Origin: Pseudanabaena sp.
GTDB lineage: Bacteria > Cyanobacteriota > Cyanobacteriia > Pseudanabaenales > Pseudanabaenaceae
Assembly (NCBI GenBank): GCA_003249035.1
Contig: QBMK01000028.1
Coordinates: 1-53,082 of the forward strand
Direction of reading: 5' to 3'
Length of the DNA: 53,082 nucleotides
Shown: positions 34,484 through 42,545 of the stretch, piece by piece
Layout: each line of letters opens with the position of its first letter
How positions within the stretch are numbered: the first letter of the stretch is position 1
Translations under genes and position numbers: made by a program
Notes under the pieces: generated by a model
Seen by the model: the letters and a program-made list of their open reading frames with translations, nothing else
Database searches by the model: none
What the model was told of the DNA's origin: nothing

Positions 34484-35335
34484 GTGTTTAATCTGTTACC
34501 TTTAGCTTTTGAATTTACATCTCCGGGTCCGATCGCTTTTGAGGTTGGGCCACTTTCGATCCGTTGGTATGGATTGTTAATCGCTTCAGCGATAATTTTT
34601 GGAACGGTGCTAGCGCAAAAACTTGCTGAAAAACGTAATGTCGATCCAGAACTGGTTGGGGATCTGGCAATTTGGCTTGTTGTTGGTGCGATTCCCTGCG
34701 CGCGTCTTTACTATGTCCTATTTGAATGGCATCGTTTTCAGACACAAGATTGGTACAAAGTATTTGCCATATGGGAAGGAGGCATTGCTATTCATGGAGC
34801 AATTATTGGTGGGACGATCGCAGCAACTATTTTTTGTAAGCGTCACCAAATCTCCACATGGTTGATGGCAGACATCGTCATGCCTGCTGTGATCTTGGGG
34901 CAAGCGATCGGACGTTGGGGTAATTTTTTTAATTCTGAAGCCTTTGGCAGTCCGACAGATTTACCATGGAAATTGTTGATTCCCAGCAATCGGCGCCCAC
35001 CTGAGTTTGTCAACGAATCTTACTTTCATCCCACATTCTTGTATGAATCGCTATGGAACTTAGGCGTATTTGGAATTTTAATGTTTACATTCCTGAGATT
35101 TCCAAAACAGAGAACTGGAACTGTGACTATGCTCTATGCGATCGGATACAGCCTCGGCAGATTTTGGATCGAAGGTTTGCGCACTGATAGCTTGATGGTG
35201 GGTGGACTTCGTACTGCTCAGATGATTAGTTTGGCTGCGATCGTCGCAGGTGTTTTTGGTTTGGTTTGGCTATACGGTCTTCGTCGCCGTCTTCCCGACA
35301 CCACCCCAAAAGAAGTACCGACCGAAACCTTATGA
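34484..35335 (+). CDS. lgt: Prolipoprotein diacylglyceryl transferase
   Basis: This 283-residue, seven-helix membrane enzyme transfers diacylglyceryl from phosphatidylglycerol to the lipobox cysteine. Signature parts: [25 protein letters not shown] (with the essential HGG-like histidine region), and the Lgt box [13 protein letters not shown], followed by [12 protein letters not shown] and [13 protein letters not shown] start at the GTG at 34484, preceded by AAGGA, because the family N-terminus begins about 9 residues before SPGPIAF. The longer form from 34430 would begin inside a hairpin. Its stop overlaps the next gene by four bases. Confidence 0.93.
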   Translation: MFNLLPLAFEFTSPGPIAFEVGPLSIRWYGLLIASAIIFGTVLAQKLAEKRNVDPELVGDLAIWLVVGAIPCARLYYVLFEWHRFQTQDWYKVFAIWEGGIAIHGAIIGGTIAATIFCKRHQISTWLMADIVMPAVILGQAIGRWGNFFNSEAFGSPTDLPWKLLIPSNRRPPEFVNESYFHPTFLYESLWNLGVFGILMFTFLRFPKQRTGTVTMLYAIGYSLGRFWIEGLRTDSLMVGGLRTAQMISLAAIVAGVFGLVWLYGLRRRLPDTTPKEVPTETL

Positions 35336-35958
35336 CAAAATTGCCTCATACAGATCCTCGCGAAATGGTGGAAACCGCATTCCTTGCGAGTACCACCGCC
35401 ATGTTGTTTCTAATTAACTATTACTTTCCCCTTGGCCCTTTGCTGAGAATGCTGTTTCCATTACCTACAGCTTTAGCCTATTTACGCTGGAATAGTCGCG
35501 CCGCATGGATGGCAATGGCTGTAACAGCTCTACTTCTGGCAATTCTAATGGGGCCAACCCGTAGTATTCAGTATATTGTTCCGCATGGTTTAGTTGGGGT
35601 CACCCTAGGATATCTATGGAAACGAGATTTTCCTTGGTCGGGTTCGCTTAGCGTTGCCACAATGATTGGCTCAATTGGAACTGGTTTTCAGTTTGCCTTT
35701 TTATCAGTTTTGTTAGGTGAAAACGTCTGGAACTATTCAATTGTTCAAATTACAGGGTTACTAACTTGGGTTATGCAACTTTTCGGATCGCTCGAACAGC
35801 CGGATTTTGCGACAATTCAGATTTTTGCGATCGCGGCAATTATCTTTAGTAACTTTGCCTATCAATTACTCGTCCATTTAGTCGCTTGGATTGTGCTTGA
35901 TCGCCTAGGCAATCCCATTCCAAGTCCTCCAAAATGGATAGAGTCTTTATTGGCTTGA
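35332..35958 (+). CDS. DUF2232-like membrane protein
   Basis: This 208-residue protein has about six hydrophobic helices, from [21 protein letters not shown] to [22 protein letters not shown]. The ATG at 35332 overlaps the lgt stop (ATGA), so the two are translationally coupled. A longer frame from 35266 overlaps lgt coding sequence and is not needed. The pattern [21 protein letters not shown] with internal membrane segments resembles the DUF2232 (YybS/ECF S-component-like) family. The function is unknown; coupling to lgt suggests a link to envelope or lipoprotein biogenesis. Confidence 0.8.
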   Translation: MTKLPHTDPREMVETAFLASTTAMLFLINYYFPLGPLLRMLFPLPTALAYLRWNSRAAWMAMAVTALLLAILMGPTRSIQYIVPHGLVGVTLGYLWKRDFPWSGSLSVATMIGSIGTGFQFAFLSVLLGENVWNYSIVQITGLLTWVMQLFGSLEQPDFATIQIFAIAAIIFSNFAYQLLVHLVAWIVLDRLGNPIPSPPKWIESLLA

Positions 35959-36129
35959 TCGCAAAACATCCTCTTAAGTGAGTTTTTACATTTAACAGCC
36001 CGCATAGCTGAGGTAATCTTTGGAAAAACTTAATTAATTGACACAATCTCGAATAAGAAATTATACTTATTGATTAATCGCCAAAATGAGTATAATCCTG
36101 AAATATTGGCGTAAATAATTTTCGTTACT

Positions 36130-36462
36130 ATGACCAATCCTACCGAATCCAATCAAACTGTAATTACAAAATCATCAATTCCTCTATCCGAAAGAGAGCT
36201 GCAAGTGATTGAATTAGTAGCTGGTGGCTTAACTAACCATGATATCGCAGTCAAATTAGCGATTAGCAAACGAACTGTTGATAATCACATCAGTAATATT
36301 TTAACTAAAACAAAGACTGACAATCGGGTGTCTCTCGTCCGTTGGGCTTTGCAATGGGGAAAAGTCTGCATTGATGAAGTTAACTGCTGCATAATCGGTA
36401 CTCCTTCAGTTAGTAATGTTCTAGATACAAAAGATTTAGGTCAGGAATTAGAAAGTGCCTAG
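36130..36462 (+). CDS. Small LuxR-type transcription regulator (PedR-like)
   Basis: This 110-residue protein has one LuxR/GerE helix-turn-helix domain (LSERELQVIELVAGGLTNHD, then IAVKLAISKRTVDNHISNIL; residues about 19-80) and no receiver domain. After it comes KVCIDEVNCCIIG, with three cysteines. The free-standing small LuxR regulator PedR of Synechocystis is redox-controlled through a cysteine; this protein may be its homologue, but I judge by architecture only. It is followed by a small gene overlapping by eight bases. The upstream region, 172 bp, is divergent from nothing (the previous gene is on the same strand). Confidence 0.8.
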   Translation: MTNPTESNQTVITKSSIPLSERELQVIELVAGGLTNHDIAVKLAISKRTVDNHISNILTKTKTDNRVSLVRWALQWGKVCIDEVNCCIIGTPSVSNVLDTKDLGQELESA

Positions 36463-36730
36463 CGGGGATTTACCAATTAATCGTTTCAGGGTTGTTTACA
36501 GTCCTGATATTGCTCTAGCTATGTATAGAGAGTTAGCGTCACATATCGAACAAATTGATAATGTTAATGCTGAATTGTTTTGGCAAGAAAGTACTGAATT
36601 TAGTTATTTAGGTAGTCAAATCGGTGGGATATGGCTTACCTATCCCCAATCAATATCTAAGCAATCTCAGCTATTAATAAAAAATATTTTGAACCATTAC
36701 GGTAATTGGACATCTGACCCCAAACATTAG
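36455..36730 (+). CDS. Conserved hypothetical protein coupled to the LuxR gene
   Basis: This 91-residue protein begins at a GTG at 36455 that overlaps the end of the regulator gene by eight bases. Visible blocks are RFRVVYSPDIALAMYRELAS and SYLGSQIGGIWLTYPQ. It has no membrane segment or known motif. The pattern looks like a conserved cyanobacterial family that I cannot name. Overlap indicates co-translation with the regulator. Confidence 0.7.
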   Translation: MPSGDLPINRFRVVYSPDIALAMYRELASHIEQIDNVNAELFWQESTEFSYLGSQIGGIWLTYPQSISKQSQLLIKNILNHYGNWTSDPKH

Positions 36731-36768
36731 AAGAGTGAACTCTACAAACTTTTCTATATTAAAGAATT

Positions 36769-37458
36769 ATGACAAGACGAATATTTACTGATTTCGATGG
36801 TCCTATCATGGACGTGTCGGAGCGATACTATCAGGTTTATTTATATTGTTTGGACAAAATCAAGAAACCCGAACAGATAGTTAAGACTTTATCAAAGTCT
36901 GAGTTTTGGGAATTAAAGCGATCGCAGGTACCGGAAAAAGAGATAGCTAATTTATCAGGATTTGATGAAGAGAAACAATGTATAGCTTTTGCTCACTTGC
37001 GACGTGCCACAGTTCATACAAATCCATATTTTGATTACGATCGCCTGATTGATAGCGCAATTCCAGCACTCCAGAAAGCTCAACAATCGGGCATAGATCT
37101 AGCTGTGATGACCATGCGTCGCCGTCGCGAGCTCGAACCTGTACTTGATCAATATAATTTAAGACGCTTTTTCCCTAGTGATCGCATTTTTTGTCTGGAC
37201 GATGACTATGTAAAAACAGTCGATACCCAAGACAAACCCAAATTAATGAAAACTGCTCAAGCTAATCTGCCAAAGGTAGAGCAGCAATGGATGATTGGCG
37301 ACACTGAAGCTGATATTATTGCAGCTCAGACTTATCAGGTTCCAGCGATCGCCGTACTTAGTGGTATTCGCAATCAAAATCAACTAGAAAAATACAAACC
37401 AAGTCAGATCTTTCCTAACTTGCTGGCATCAATAACAACAATTCTGCATAAACAATAG
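36769..37458 (+). CDS. HAD-superfamily hydrolase
   Basis: This 229-residue protein shows HAD motif I FTDFDGPIMD (nucleophile Asp8, acid Asp10), motif II in LAVMTMRRR, and motif IV WMIGDTEADIIAAQ. The cap region is about 85 residues, helical. It is similar to phosphoglycolate-phosphatase-like HADs, but the substrate is unknown. Its last codons fall inside the long palindrome at 37445-37497. Convergent with the NblA-like gene. Confidence 0.85.
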   Translation: MTRRIFTDFDGPIMDVSERYYQVYLYCLDKIKKPEQIVKTLSKSEFWELKRSQVPEKEIANLSGFDEEKQCIAFAHLRRATVHTNPYFDYDRLIDSAIPALQKAQQSGIDLAVMTMRRRRELEPVLDQYNLRRFFPSDRIFCLDDDYVKTVDTQDKPKLMKTAQANLPKVEQQWMIGDTEADIIAAQTYQVPAIAVLSGIRNQNQLEKYKPSQIFPNLLASITTILHKQ

Positions 37459-37497
37459 AAAAGCAGCGCAATGCGCTGCTTTTCTATTGTTTATGCA
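37445..37497. terminator. 25-bp palindrome including the end of the HAD gene
   Basis: Arms 37445-37469 and 37473-37497 are exactly complementary around aat. The left arm includes the last codons and stop of the HAD gene. It can serve both that gene and the convergent NblA-like gene. Confidence 0.85.
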
Positions 37498-37504
37498 ATT
37501 CAGA

Positions 37505-37678
37505 TTACATTCCCCCTAAAAATTCTTGTTTAGCAATTTTTACCATCATGGCTTGCTGTCCCAAATAAAGCATGTGCAGCTCAGTTAGCAATTGCTTTGC
37601 TGCATCTATATCAATATTTTGGATCTGTTGGCAAAACATCATATGGGTAAATTGCTTTTCGACAGGTAAGTCACTCAT
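37505..37678 (-). CDS. nblA: NblA-like phycobilisome degradation protein (small, easily missed gene)
   Basis: A 57-residue ORF begins at the ATG at 37678, behind a GAGGT ribosome site seven bases upstream. It reads MSDLPVEKQFTHMMFCQQIQ, NIDIDAAKQLLTELHMLYLG, QQAMMVKIAKQEF and LGGM. The spacing matches NblA/Ycf18: E-x-Q-F near residue 7-10, a Q-x-x-M/I-x-x-x-x-A block at 18-27, L-x-x-L at 31-34, and a paired helix ending near residue 54. NblA tags phycobilisomes for ClpC/ClpP degradation under nutrient stress. The C-terminal end differs from the usual YQELLKHQW. It lies just downstream of the HAD gene and ahead of apcC on the same strand. The name is tentative; a different short helical family is possible. 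Confidence 0.65.
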   Translation of the reverse strand: MSDLPVEKQFTHMMFCQQIQNIDIDAAKQLLTELHMLYLGQQAMMVKIAKQEFLGGM

Positions 37679-37904
37679 AAGTACCTCTTTTACAAATCAA
37701 TCAATGACACTAAACTATGACAATAACCAATAGCTTGAAGTTTCTTAACACCAGATATTAGTCACCGTGTCAACATAACGTAACAATACTTTAAAGTTAT
37801 TGAGAAAACTGTATCATGACAAACATTTTTCCTAGATATACCCAAAGAAATATTTTCTATAAAAAGTCATAAAGGTATTCCTTATGATGGCTATAAGCAA
37901 ATAT

Positions 37905-37956
37905 ATGTAAAACCGAGAAGAGAGTTGCGCCGCAACTCTCTTCTCGGTTTTACATA
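37905..37956. repeat. 51-bp near-perfect palindrome with one-base centre
   Basis: Left arm 37905-37929 is complementary to 37931-37955 over 25 bp, with only base 37930 unpaired at the centre. No gene ends within 130 bp on either side. Confidence 0.8.
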
Positions 37957-38034
37957 AGAAATAGCAGTGCGGGGCAAAGACTGGCGACGGCTATTTACGT
38001 GACTATAGATATCGTCTTAAGCAAGGCGATCGCT

Positions 38035-38089
38035 CCAAACCAAAAAAGCAGAAAATTCACAACGTGAATTTTCTGCTTTTTTGGTTTGG
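38035..38089. terminator. apc operon terminator, 26-bp perfect stem
   Basis: Arms 38035-38060 and 38064-38089 around aac, just after the apcC stop on the minus strand, with a T run on the minus strand side formed by the arm itself. Confidence 0.85.
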
Positions 38090-38103
38090 GGATAAGAAAA
38101 AAA

Positions 38104-38307
38104 CTAAAGCAAGCCAGTATTTGCGCCTTGCTTGCCAGTAGCTAGTTCAACTTTTATAATCTTGCCGCCCATTTTCATAATGCGTTGCTGTTCAGCGAAC
38201 CAGTTGTCATAGGACACTAACTTCGTGAAATAGGTATTTTGCAACTCTCGTTGTGTACGAATGCGAGTTTGACTAGGTACACAAGCAGTGATTTTAAAAG
38301 TCCGCAT
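38104..38307 (-). CDS. apcC: Allophycocyanin core linker (Lc 7.8)
   Basis: This 67-residue linker reads MRTFKITACVPSQTRIRTQR through WFAEQQRIMKMGGKI. That is the classical CpcD-like core linker capping terminal allophycocyanin trimers of the phycobilisome core. Length is standard. The start is preceded by a strong AAGGAGAT ribosome site seven bases upstream. It is the third gene of apcA-apcB-apcC, separated from apcB by 188 bp with a hairpin. Confidence 0.97.
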   Translation of the reverse strand: MRTFKITACVPSQTRIRTQRELQNTYFTKLVSYDNWFAEQQRIMKMGGKIIKVELATGKQGANTGLL

Positions 38308-38393
38308 AGCGGCGATCTCCTTCAGAGCCAGTTATTTTAAAGATAAATTAGAAGTTAATTTCAAAGAAATATTTCTATATTGATATAAGCGTT

Positions 38394-38432
38394 GGCGGCA
38401 AGATAGATAGCTAAAGCTACCTACCGCCGCCG
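38394..38432. terminator. apcB-apcC intergenic hairpin (attenuator)
   Basis: An imperfect inverted repeat: ggcgg at the left pairs with ccgcc at the right, with an inner arm around agct. In known apc operons a hairpin between apcB and apcC lowers linker mRNA relative to the subunits; the position fits this. Confidence 0.55.
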
Positions 38433-38495
38433 CCTTGTACATATTAGTTAATTAAAAAATCAATAATAAATAGCAATTAACGCCATATCAAGCAA

Positions 38496-38981
38496 TTAGC
38501 TCAAGCCAGAGCTGATGTAGTCAAGGTATACACCCAATTCTTTACCAGCTTCAGAACCAACGATGCTAGCAGCAACTTCTTTGATTGCTTGGATAGCTTG
38601 AATGGTAGAAACTACAGGTACTCCTAAGGAGTTGTAGGTTTCTTTCAAGCCATTGAGTACACGTTCGTCAAGAATCGAAGCGTCACCAGCAAGCATTGCA
38701 TAGGTTGCATAGCGCAAGTAGTAGTCGAGGTCGCGGATACATGCGGCATAACGACGGGTGGTGTACATGTTGCCGCCGGGACGGGTAACATCTGAGTACA
38801 ACAAGGACTTGGCAACAGCTTCTTTAACGATGGTTGCAGAGTTAGCAGAGATAGCGGCAGATGCACGAACACGAAGTTCGCCAGTTGCGAAATATGCTTT
38901 TAGCTTTTCGAGAGAAGCGGCATCAAGGTACTTACCTTGAACATCAGAAGAATTGATGACGGAAGTAATTGCGTCTTGCAT
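38496..38981 (-). CDS. apcB: Allophycocyanin beta subunit
   Basis: This 161-residue phycobiliprotein starts [20 protein letters not shown]. The phycocyanobilin-binding cysteine is Cys81 in [20 protein letters not shown]; Asn71 in GGNMYT is the methylation site typical of beta subunits. It forms the heterodimer with ApcA in the phycobilisome core. Second gene in the operon; the spacer to apcA is 135 bp. Length and motifs are complete. Confidence 0.98.
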   Translation of the reverse strand: MQDAITSVINSSDVQGKYLDAASLEKLKAYFATGELRVRASAAISANSATIVKEAVAKSLLYSDVTRPGGNMYTTRRYAACIRDLDYYLRYATYAMLAGDASILDERVLNGLKETYNSLGVPVVSTIQAIQAIKEVAASIVGSEAGKELGVYLDYISSGLS

Positions 38982-39116
38982 TTTTGTATATCTTTTAGGT
39001 TTGCAATTAGTTTTTTGAATTACGGATTCAGAATTCTGAATAGCTTAAATTCTGTTTTTAAAGAAAATCAATTCAAGAACAATCTAAAAATAATCTAAGA
39101 AAGTTCAAGTGCCGAT

Positions 39117-39602
39117 TTACTGCATTGCACCGATGACGTAGTCAAAGTAGTAACCAGCTTCGGCTGCATCTTCACCAGACAACAATGCTGCTGCTGCATT
39201 TTTTAGACCACGTACACCTTCAACAACGCCAGGAATAGGAGTGCCTAAAGAGTTGTACATTTCCTTAACGCCAACTAGACCGATTTCTTCGATAGGTGTG
39301 ACATCGCCAGAAACAACTCCGTAAGTGATCAATCGGAGGTAGTAGTCGAGATCACGCAAGCAGGTTGCGGTCATTTGTTCGCCGTATGCATTTCCACCAG
39401 GAGAAACAACATCAGGACGCTTTTGGAAAAGTTGATCGCCAGCTTGCTTAACGATACGCTCGCGGGATTCGGTCAAGGTTTGGGCAATGCGAAGACGGCG
39501 CTCACCAGAGCTTACAAAGCCTTTAATACGATCTAGTTCGCCAGGGCTGAGGTAACGTGCTTCAGCATCTGCATTCACGATAGACTTCGTGACTACGCTC
39601 AT
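39117..39602 (-). CDS. apcA: Allophycocyanin alpha subunit
   Basis: This 161-residue phycobiliprotein reads [20 protein letters not shown] with chromophore Cys81 in [20 protein letters not shown]. It matches the main core ApcA rather than ApcD or ApcE. The ATG at 39602 follows GGAGAAAAAATTA. It is the first gene of the apcA-apcB-apcC unit. No apcE lies immediately upstream, so this operon is promoted from the 250-bp region 39603-39854. Confidence 0.97.
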   Translation of the reverse strand: MSVVTKSIVNADAEARYLSPGELDRIKGFVSSGERRLRIAQTLTESRERIVKQAGDQLFQKRPDVVSPGGNAYGEQMTATCLRDLDYYLRLITYGVVSGDVTPIEEIGLVGVKEMYNSLGTPIPGVVEGVRGLKNAAAALLSGEDAAEAGYYFDYVIGAMQ

Positions 39603-39854
39603 TTAATTTTTTCTCCAATCAAAAATGTGAATAAAAACGATTGATGTGATGCCATACCATGCAAATTTGCTTTAGCTTTAGCTATGTCCTAAGGACGATC
39701 GCAAAAACATTATGTGCAGATCCGACATGGAAGGTTTCTTTGTCAAAGCAATGATTACCAAAACATTTTGAAGCATTGCGATGTCTACAAGCTTTTCTTC
39801 ATCACACTTCTTAACAATTATTATGTTATCACCAGACTAGAAATGTTAGATCAA

Positions 39855-40169
39855 TTAGGCTGAAAGCAAAGCTGCGCCATGAGTTGCGACCCCTCCGAGG
39901 ATCATCAGCCCTGCTGGCATAAACTTTTTGGTTTTGATTAGACGCACGATAAAGACGATCACTAGCAGAGCTGCGATCGCCATACCAGCGATTTTGCCCC
40001 ACTCTTGATTTTGGGCGGCGGCAGTTCCAGCGACGATCAATCCCACACCGCTGATGCTGCCTGAGATTATGGACGCCTTGCTTTGGCTTTTTGCAAAACC
40101 AATGATCCCGCCAACAATCGAGACAACTCCATAGACAAGCAAGGCAATGGTACTTGGGGAGAAATTCAT
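39855..40169 (-). CDS. TMEM14 family small membrane protein
   Basis: This 104-residue protein has four hydrophobic helices: IALLVYGVVSIVGGIIGF, ASIISGSISGVGLIVAGTAA, GMAIAALLVIVFIVRL and MILGGVATHGAALL. These fit the TMEM14/FAX family. Plastid FAX proteins move fatty acids across membranes; a role in fatty-acid or lipid transport in cyanobacteria is plausible but not proven here. It lies upstream of apcA on the same strand. Confidence 0.85.
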   Translation of the reverse strand: MNFSPSTIALLVYGVVSIVGGIIGFAKSQSKASIISGSISGVGLIVAGTAAAQNQEWGKIAGMAIAALLVIVFIVRLIKTKKFMPAGLMILGGVATHGAALLSA

Positions 40170-40279
40170 AGGTGTATGTCGAGTTTTAAAACTAGGCTAA
40201 TAAAAAATACTATCGACCATGCTAGCGAACAGTATTTCTAGGCGATCGCTAATTCTAAAGTTTGGTTACACAAGTTTAC

Positions 40280-40360
40280 AAATAGACATGGGTCACGCTC
40301 TGCGTGACCCATGTCTATTTCAAAAATAAAGGCGGCGCACAGCGCCGCCTTTATTTTTGA
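40280..40360. terminator. Two adjacent perfect hairpins
   Basis: First: 19-bp stem 40280-40298 with 40302-40320. Second: 19-bp stem 40320-40338 with 40342-40360. The two abut, between the LysM-M23 peptidase gene (ending at 40392) and the TMEM14 gene, as expected for termination of the peptidase transcript. Confidence 0.85.
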
Positions 40361-40391
40361 TGTGAGATTTAAAGCCGATGGATAGCAAAAT

Positions 40392-41351
40392 TTAGAGCAA
40401 AAATAAATTGGTCATAACGGATGCGATGCGGTTGAGATATGGAGCTGGATCAAGGGCTACCCAACCATCACCAGACGAGACCATGATCTCAAAGTGCAAA
40501 TGTGGACCCGTTGAACGTCCTGTTGACCCAACAATGCCCAGTTGCTGACCTTGAGCTACACTCTGTCCTTGCGAGACATAAATTGCCTCAAGGTGGGCAT
40601 ATCGCGTGCCTATGGAGCCATGATCTAGTTCGACAAGGTTGCCATAACCATCGCCCCAACCTGCAAAATCGACACGTCCTGCTTTGGCAGCAAGTACTGG
40701 TGTACCAAAAGACGCGCCAAGGTCGATGCCGCTATGAAATGACCAGATGGCAGTGACAGGATTCATTCGCCAGCCATAGTTTGATGTGACAGGCACAGAG
40801 TATGGCAGAGGATATCCACCTGTTTGGAAGATGACATCAGGATTGCCTGAGCCTCGAGATGCGATCGCAGAATTGAAGGGAACGGGTTCAGGCTTCCAGA
40901 TTGCCCCAGGCACAAATACGACTTGTGGTTTCCGTTGACAGCCGTTACGCTCAAACAGAACATCGGCGCGAATGTTGTATTTTTTGGCAACGGTTGTGTA
41001 GTTTTCTTCGTTTTTGAAGCGATAGGTTAGACCGTCTAGGGGTGGAATCGATAAAGTTTGACCAACCTTGACTTCGCCACTTCGGACTTCAGGGTTTAGC
41101 CCCATCAAAGTTGCAGTTTTAAGTTCGTATTGCTTAGCGATCGCTACTAGAGTCTCGCCTTGCTTAACTTTGTGCTGGACAAGATCATCAAGTGTTGGTT
41201 TACCACAAAGCTCTTCTGCCTCTTTTGCATTAGATTGATCAATCGGAGTTGATGGGGTTGAGGTAGTTGCAAGTATGGCTAAGGGAAACAAACTCGCGAT
41301 CGCACTAGTAATTAAAACTGGGAGTAGGGAAATTTTCCAAGTCGGGTTCAT
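40392..41351 (-). CDS. LysM-domain M23 family metallopeptidase
   Basis: This 319-residue exported protein has a signal peptide or membrane anchor (residues about 1-30), a LysM peptidoglycan-binding domain (VKQGETLVAIAKQYELKTATL), a second LysM-like segment, and a C-terminal M23 lysostaphin-type domain. Zn ligands are seen in SFHSGIDLG (H-x-x-x-D) and PHLHFEI (H-x-H). The protein can hydrolyse or, if inactive, bind peptidoglycan cross-links, usually as a divisome or cell-separation regulator. The motifs look complete. Divergent from the inositol-monophosphatase family gene. Confidence 0.93.
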   Translation of the reverse strand: MNPTWKISLLPVLITSAIASLFPLAILATTSTPSTPIDQSNAKEAEELCGKPTLDDLVQHKVKQGETLVAIAKQYELKTATLMGLNPEVRSGEVKVGQTLSIPPLDGLTYRFKNEENYTTVAKKYNIRADVLFERNGCQRKPQVVFVPGAIWKPEPVPFNSAIASRGSGNPDVIFQTGGYPLPYSVPVTSNYGWRMNPVTAIWSFHSGIDLGASFGTPVLAAKAGRVDFAGWGDGYGNLVELDHGSIGTRYAHLEAIYVSQGQSVAQGQQLGIVGSTGRSTGPHLHFEIMVSSGDGWVALDPAPYLNRIASVMTNLFLL

Positions 41352-41506
41352 GGAGTATTACTTGAAATATATATGAAAAAACTGTGAGGCAGTAGGATGC
41401 TAAATTTGTGATTTGATAACAAGTAACAAAAAATGAAGAATTATGACAATAATCTTCACAAAATAAATGCCTAAATATTCTCGCAGAGATCGGCTCTTTA
41501 AAGACA

Positions 41507-41535
41507 CCACCGATCTGGTGAAATTAGATCGGTGG
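41507..41535. repeat. Palindrome in divergent intergenic region
   Basis: 10-bp perfect arms 41507-41516 and 41526-41535 flank a 9-base loop, about 100 bp upstream of the phosphatase start and 155 bp upstream of the peptidase start. It may be a regulatory site or a hairpin of the same family as the other palindromes. Confidence 0.55.
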
Positions 41536-41635
41536 AATTCGCTCTGCTAATTTTGTTGGCGTTATTTTAGCGATCGCTACAGTAATCCCATCTTTAAAAC
41601 AATCTGAAATCAACTAAACAACACTTCTAAAGATC

Positions 41636-42487
41636 ATGATAAATTCACTAGCTTCTGTTAGTAAAGAGCAACTACAAACCTTCTTAGATATTGCTACTGA
41701 GGCAGCTTGTGCGGGTGGTGCAGTCCTGACCTCATATATGGGAAATCTTAAGGAAAAAGAGGTTGAAGAAAAGCGTCCAGGAGATTTAGTGACGATCGCA
41801 GATAAAGAATCGGAAGCAATGGTTCTCTCAATTTTGCAGAGACACTTTCCTGAGCATGGAATTTTGGCAGAAGAGTCGGGTGTATTAGGGAATACCGAGA
41901 GTCGATATTTATGGGCGATCGATCCTCTGGATGGCACAACTAATTATGCTCATCAATATCCATTTTCATCAGTTTCGATCGCTTTATTGATAGATGGAAT
42001 TCCCTCTGTTGGGGCAATTTACGATCCATTCCGCGATGAAATATTTCGGGCGGCAACAGGGTTAGGCGCAACTCGTAATCGTTTACCAATTCATGTTTCT
42101 AAAACTACTGAACTCAGCCGCAGTTTGCTCGTAACTGGCTTTGCCTACGATCGCACTCTCGTTGAGGATAATAATTACGCTGAGTTTTGTCATTTCACGC
42201 ATATCACTCAAGGCGTGCGGCGCGGAGGTTCGGCGGCGATGGATTTAGCCTATGTGGCTTGTGGACGCTTAGATGGTTATTGGGAGCGCGGCTTATCTCT
42301 ATGGGACTTGGCGGCGGGCGTGGTGGTCGTGCGTGAGGCTGGTGGTATTGTTACGGCTTACGATGGTAGCGAACATATTCCTAAGTCTGGAAGGTTGCTA
42401 GCGACCAATGATCATATGCACGAACAAATGATTGCAGAATTAGCATTAATCAAGCCTTTACCGTTTAAATTTCCCTTTGGACGTTAG
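41636..42487 (+). CDS. Inositol monophosphatase family protein
   Basis: This 283-residue enzyme shows the metal-binding blocks of the family: DLVTIADKESE, GILAEESGV, WAIDPLDGTTNYAHQYP (about residues 93-109) and GLSLWDLAAGVVVVREAGG. The fold hydrolyses inositol-1-phosphate and related sugar phosphates, and some homologues handle 3'-phosphoadenosine phosphates or fructose bisphosphate. A SuhB-like function is the default call. Start ATG 41636; the frame is complete. Confidence 0.93.
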   Translation: MINSLASVSKEQLQTFLDIATEAACAGGAVLTSYMGNLKEKEVEEKRPGDLVTIADKESEAMVLSILQRHFPEHGILAEESGVLGNTESRYLWAIDPLDGTTNYAHQYPFSSVSIALLIDGIPSVGAIYDPFRDEIFRAATGLGATRNRLPIHVSKTTELSRSLLVTGFAYDRTLVEDNNYAEFCHFTHITQGVRRGGSAAMDLAYVACGRLDGYWERGLSLWDLAAGVVVVREAGGIVTAYDGSEHIPKSGRLLATNDHMHEQMIAELALIKPLPFKFPFGR

Positions 42488-42504
42488 CTTCGTTCTAAAA
42501 AAAT

Positions 42505-42545
42505 AGAATAAAAAAGCTGGTGCAAAGCAACAGCTTTTTTATTCT
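42505..42545. terminator. Bidirectional terminator between phosphatase and aspartoacylase-like gene
   Basis: 15-bp perfect stem 42505-42519 with 42531-42545, with A and T tracts in the arms, overlapping the stop region of the convergent gene. Confidence 0.85.

Larger units (their letters stand above)
37679..38103. other. Region between the NblA-like gene and apcC
   Basis: 425 bp. Two palindromes (37905-37956 and 38035-38089) occupy the part next to apcC; the rest, 37679-37900, would be the promoter and leader of the NblA-like gene. No other ORF. Confidence 0.6.
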
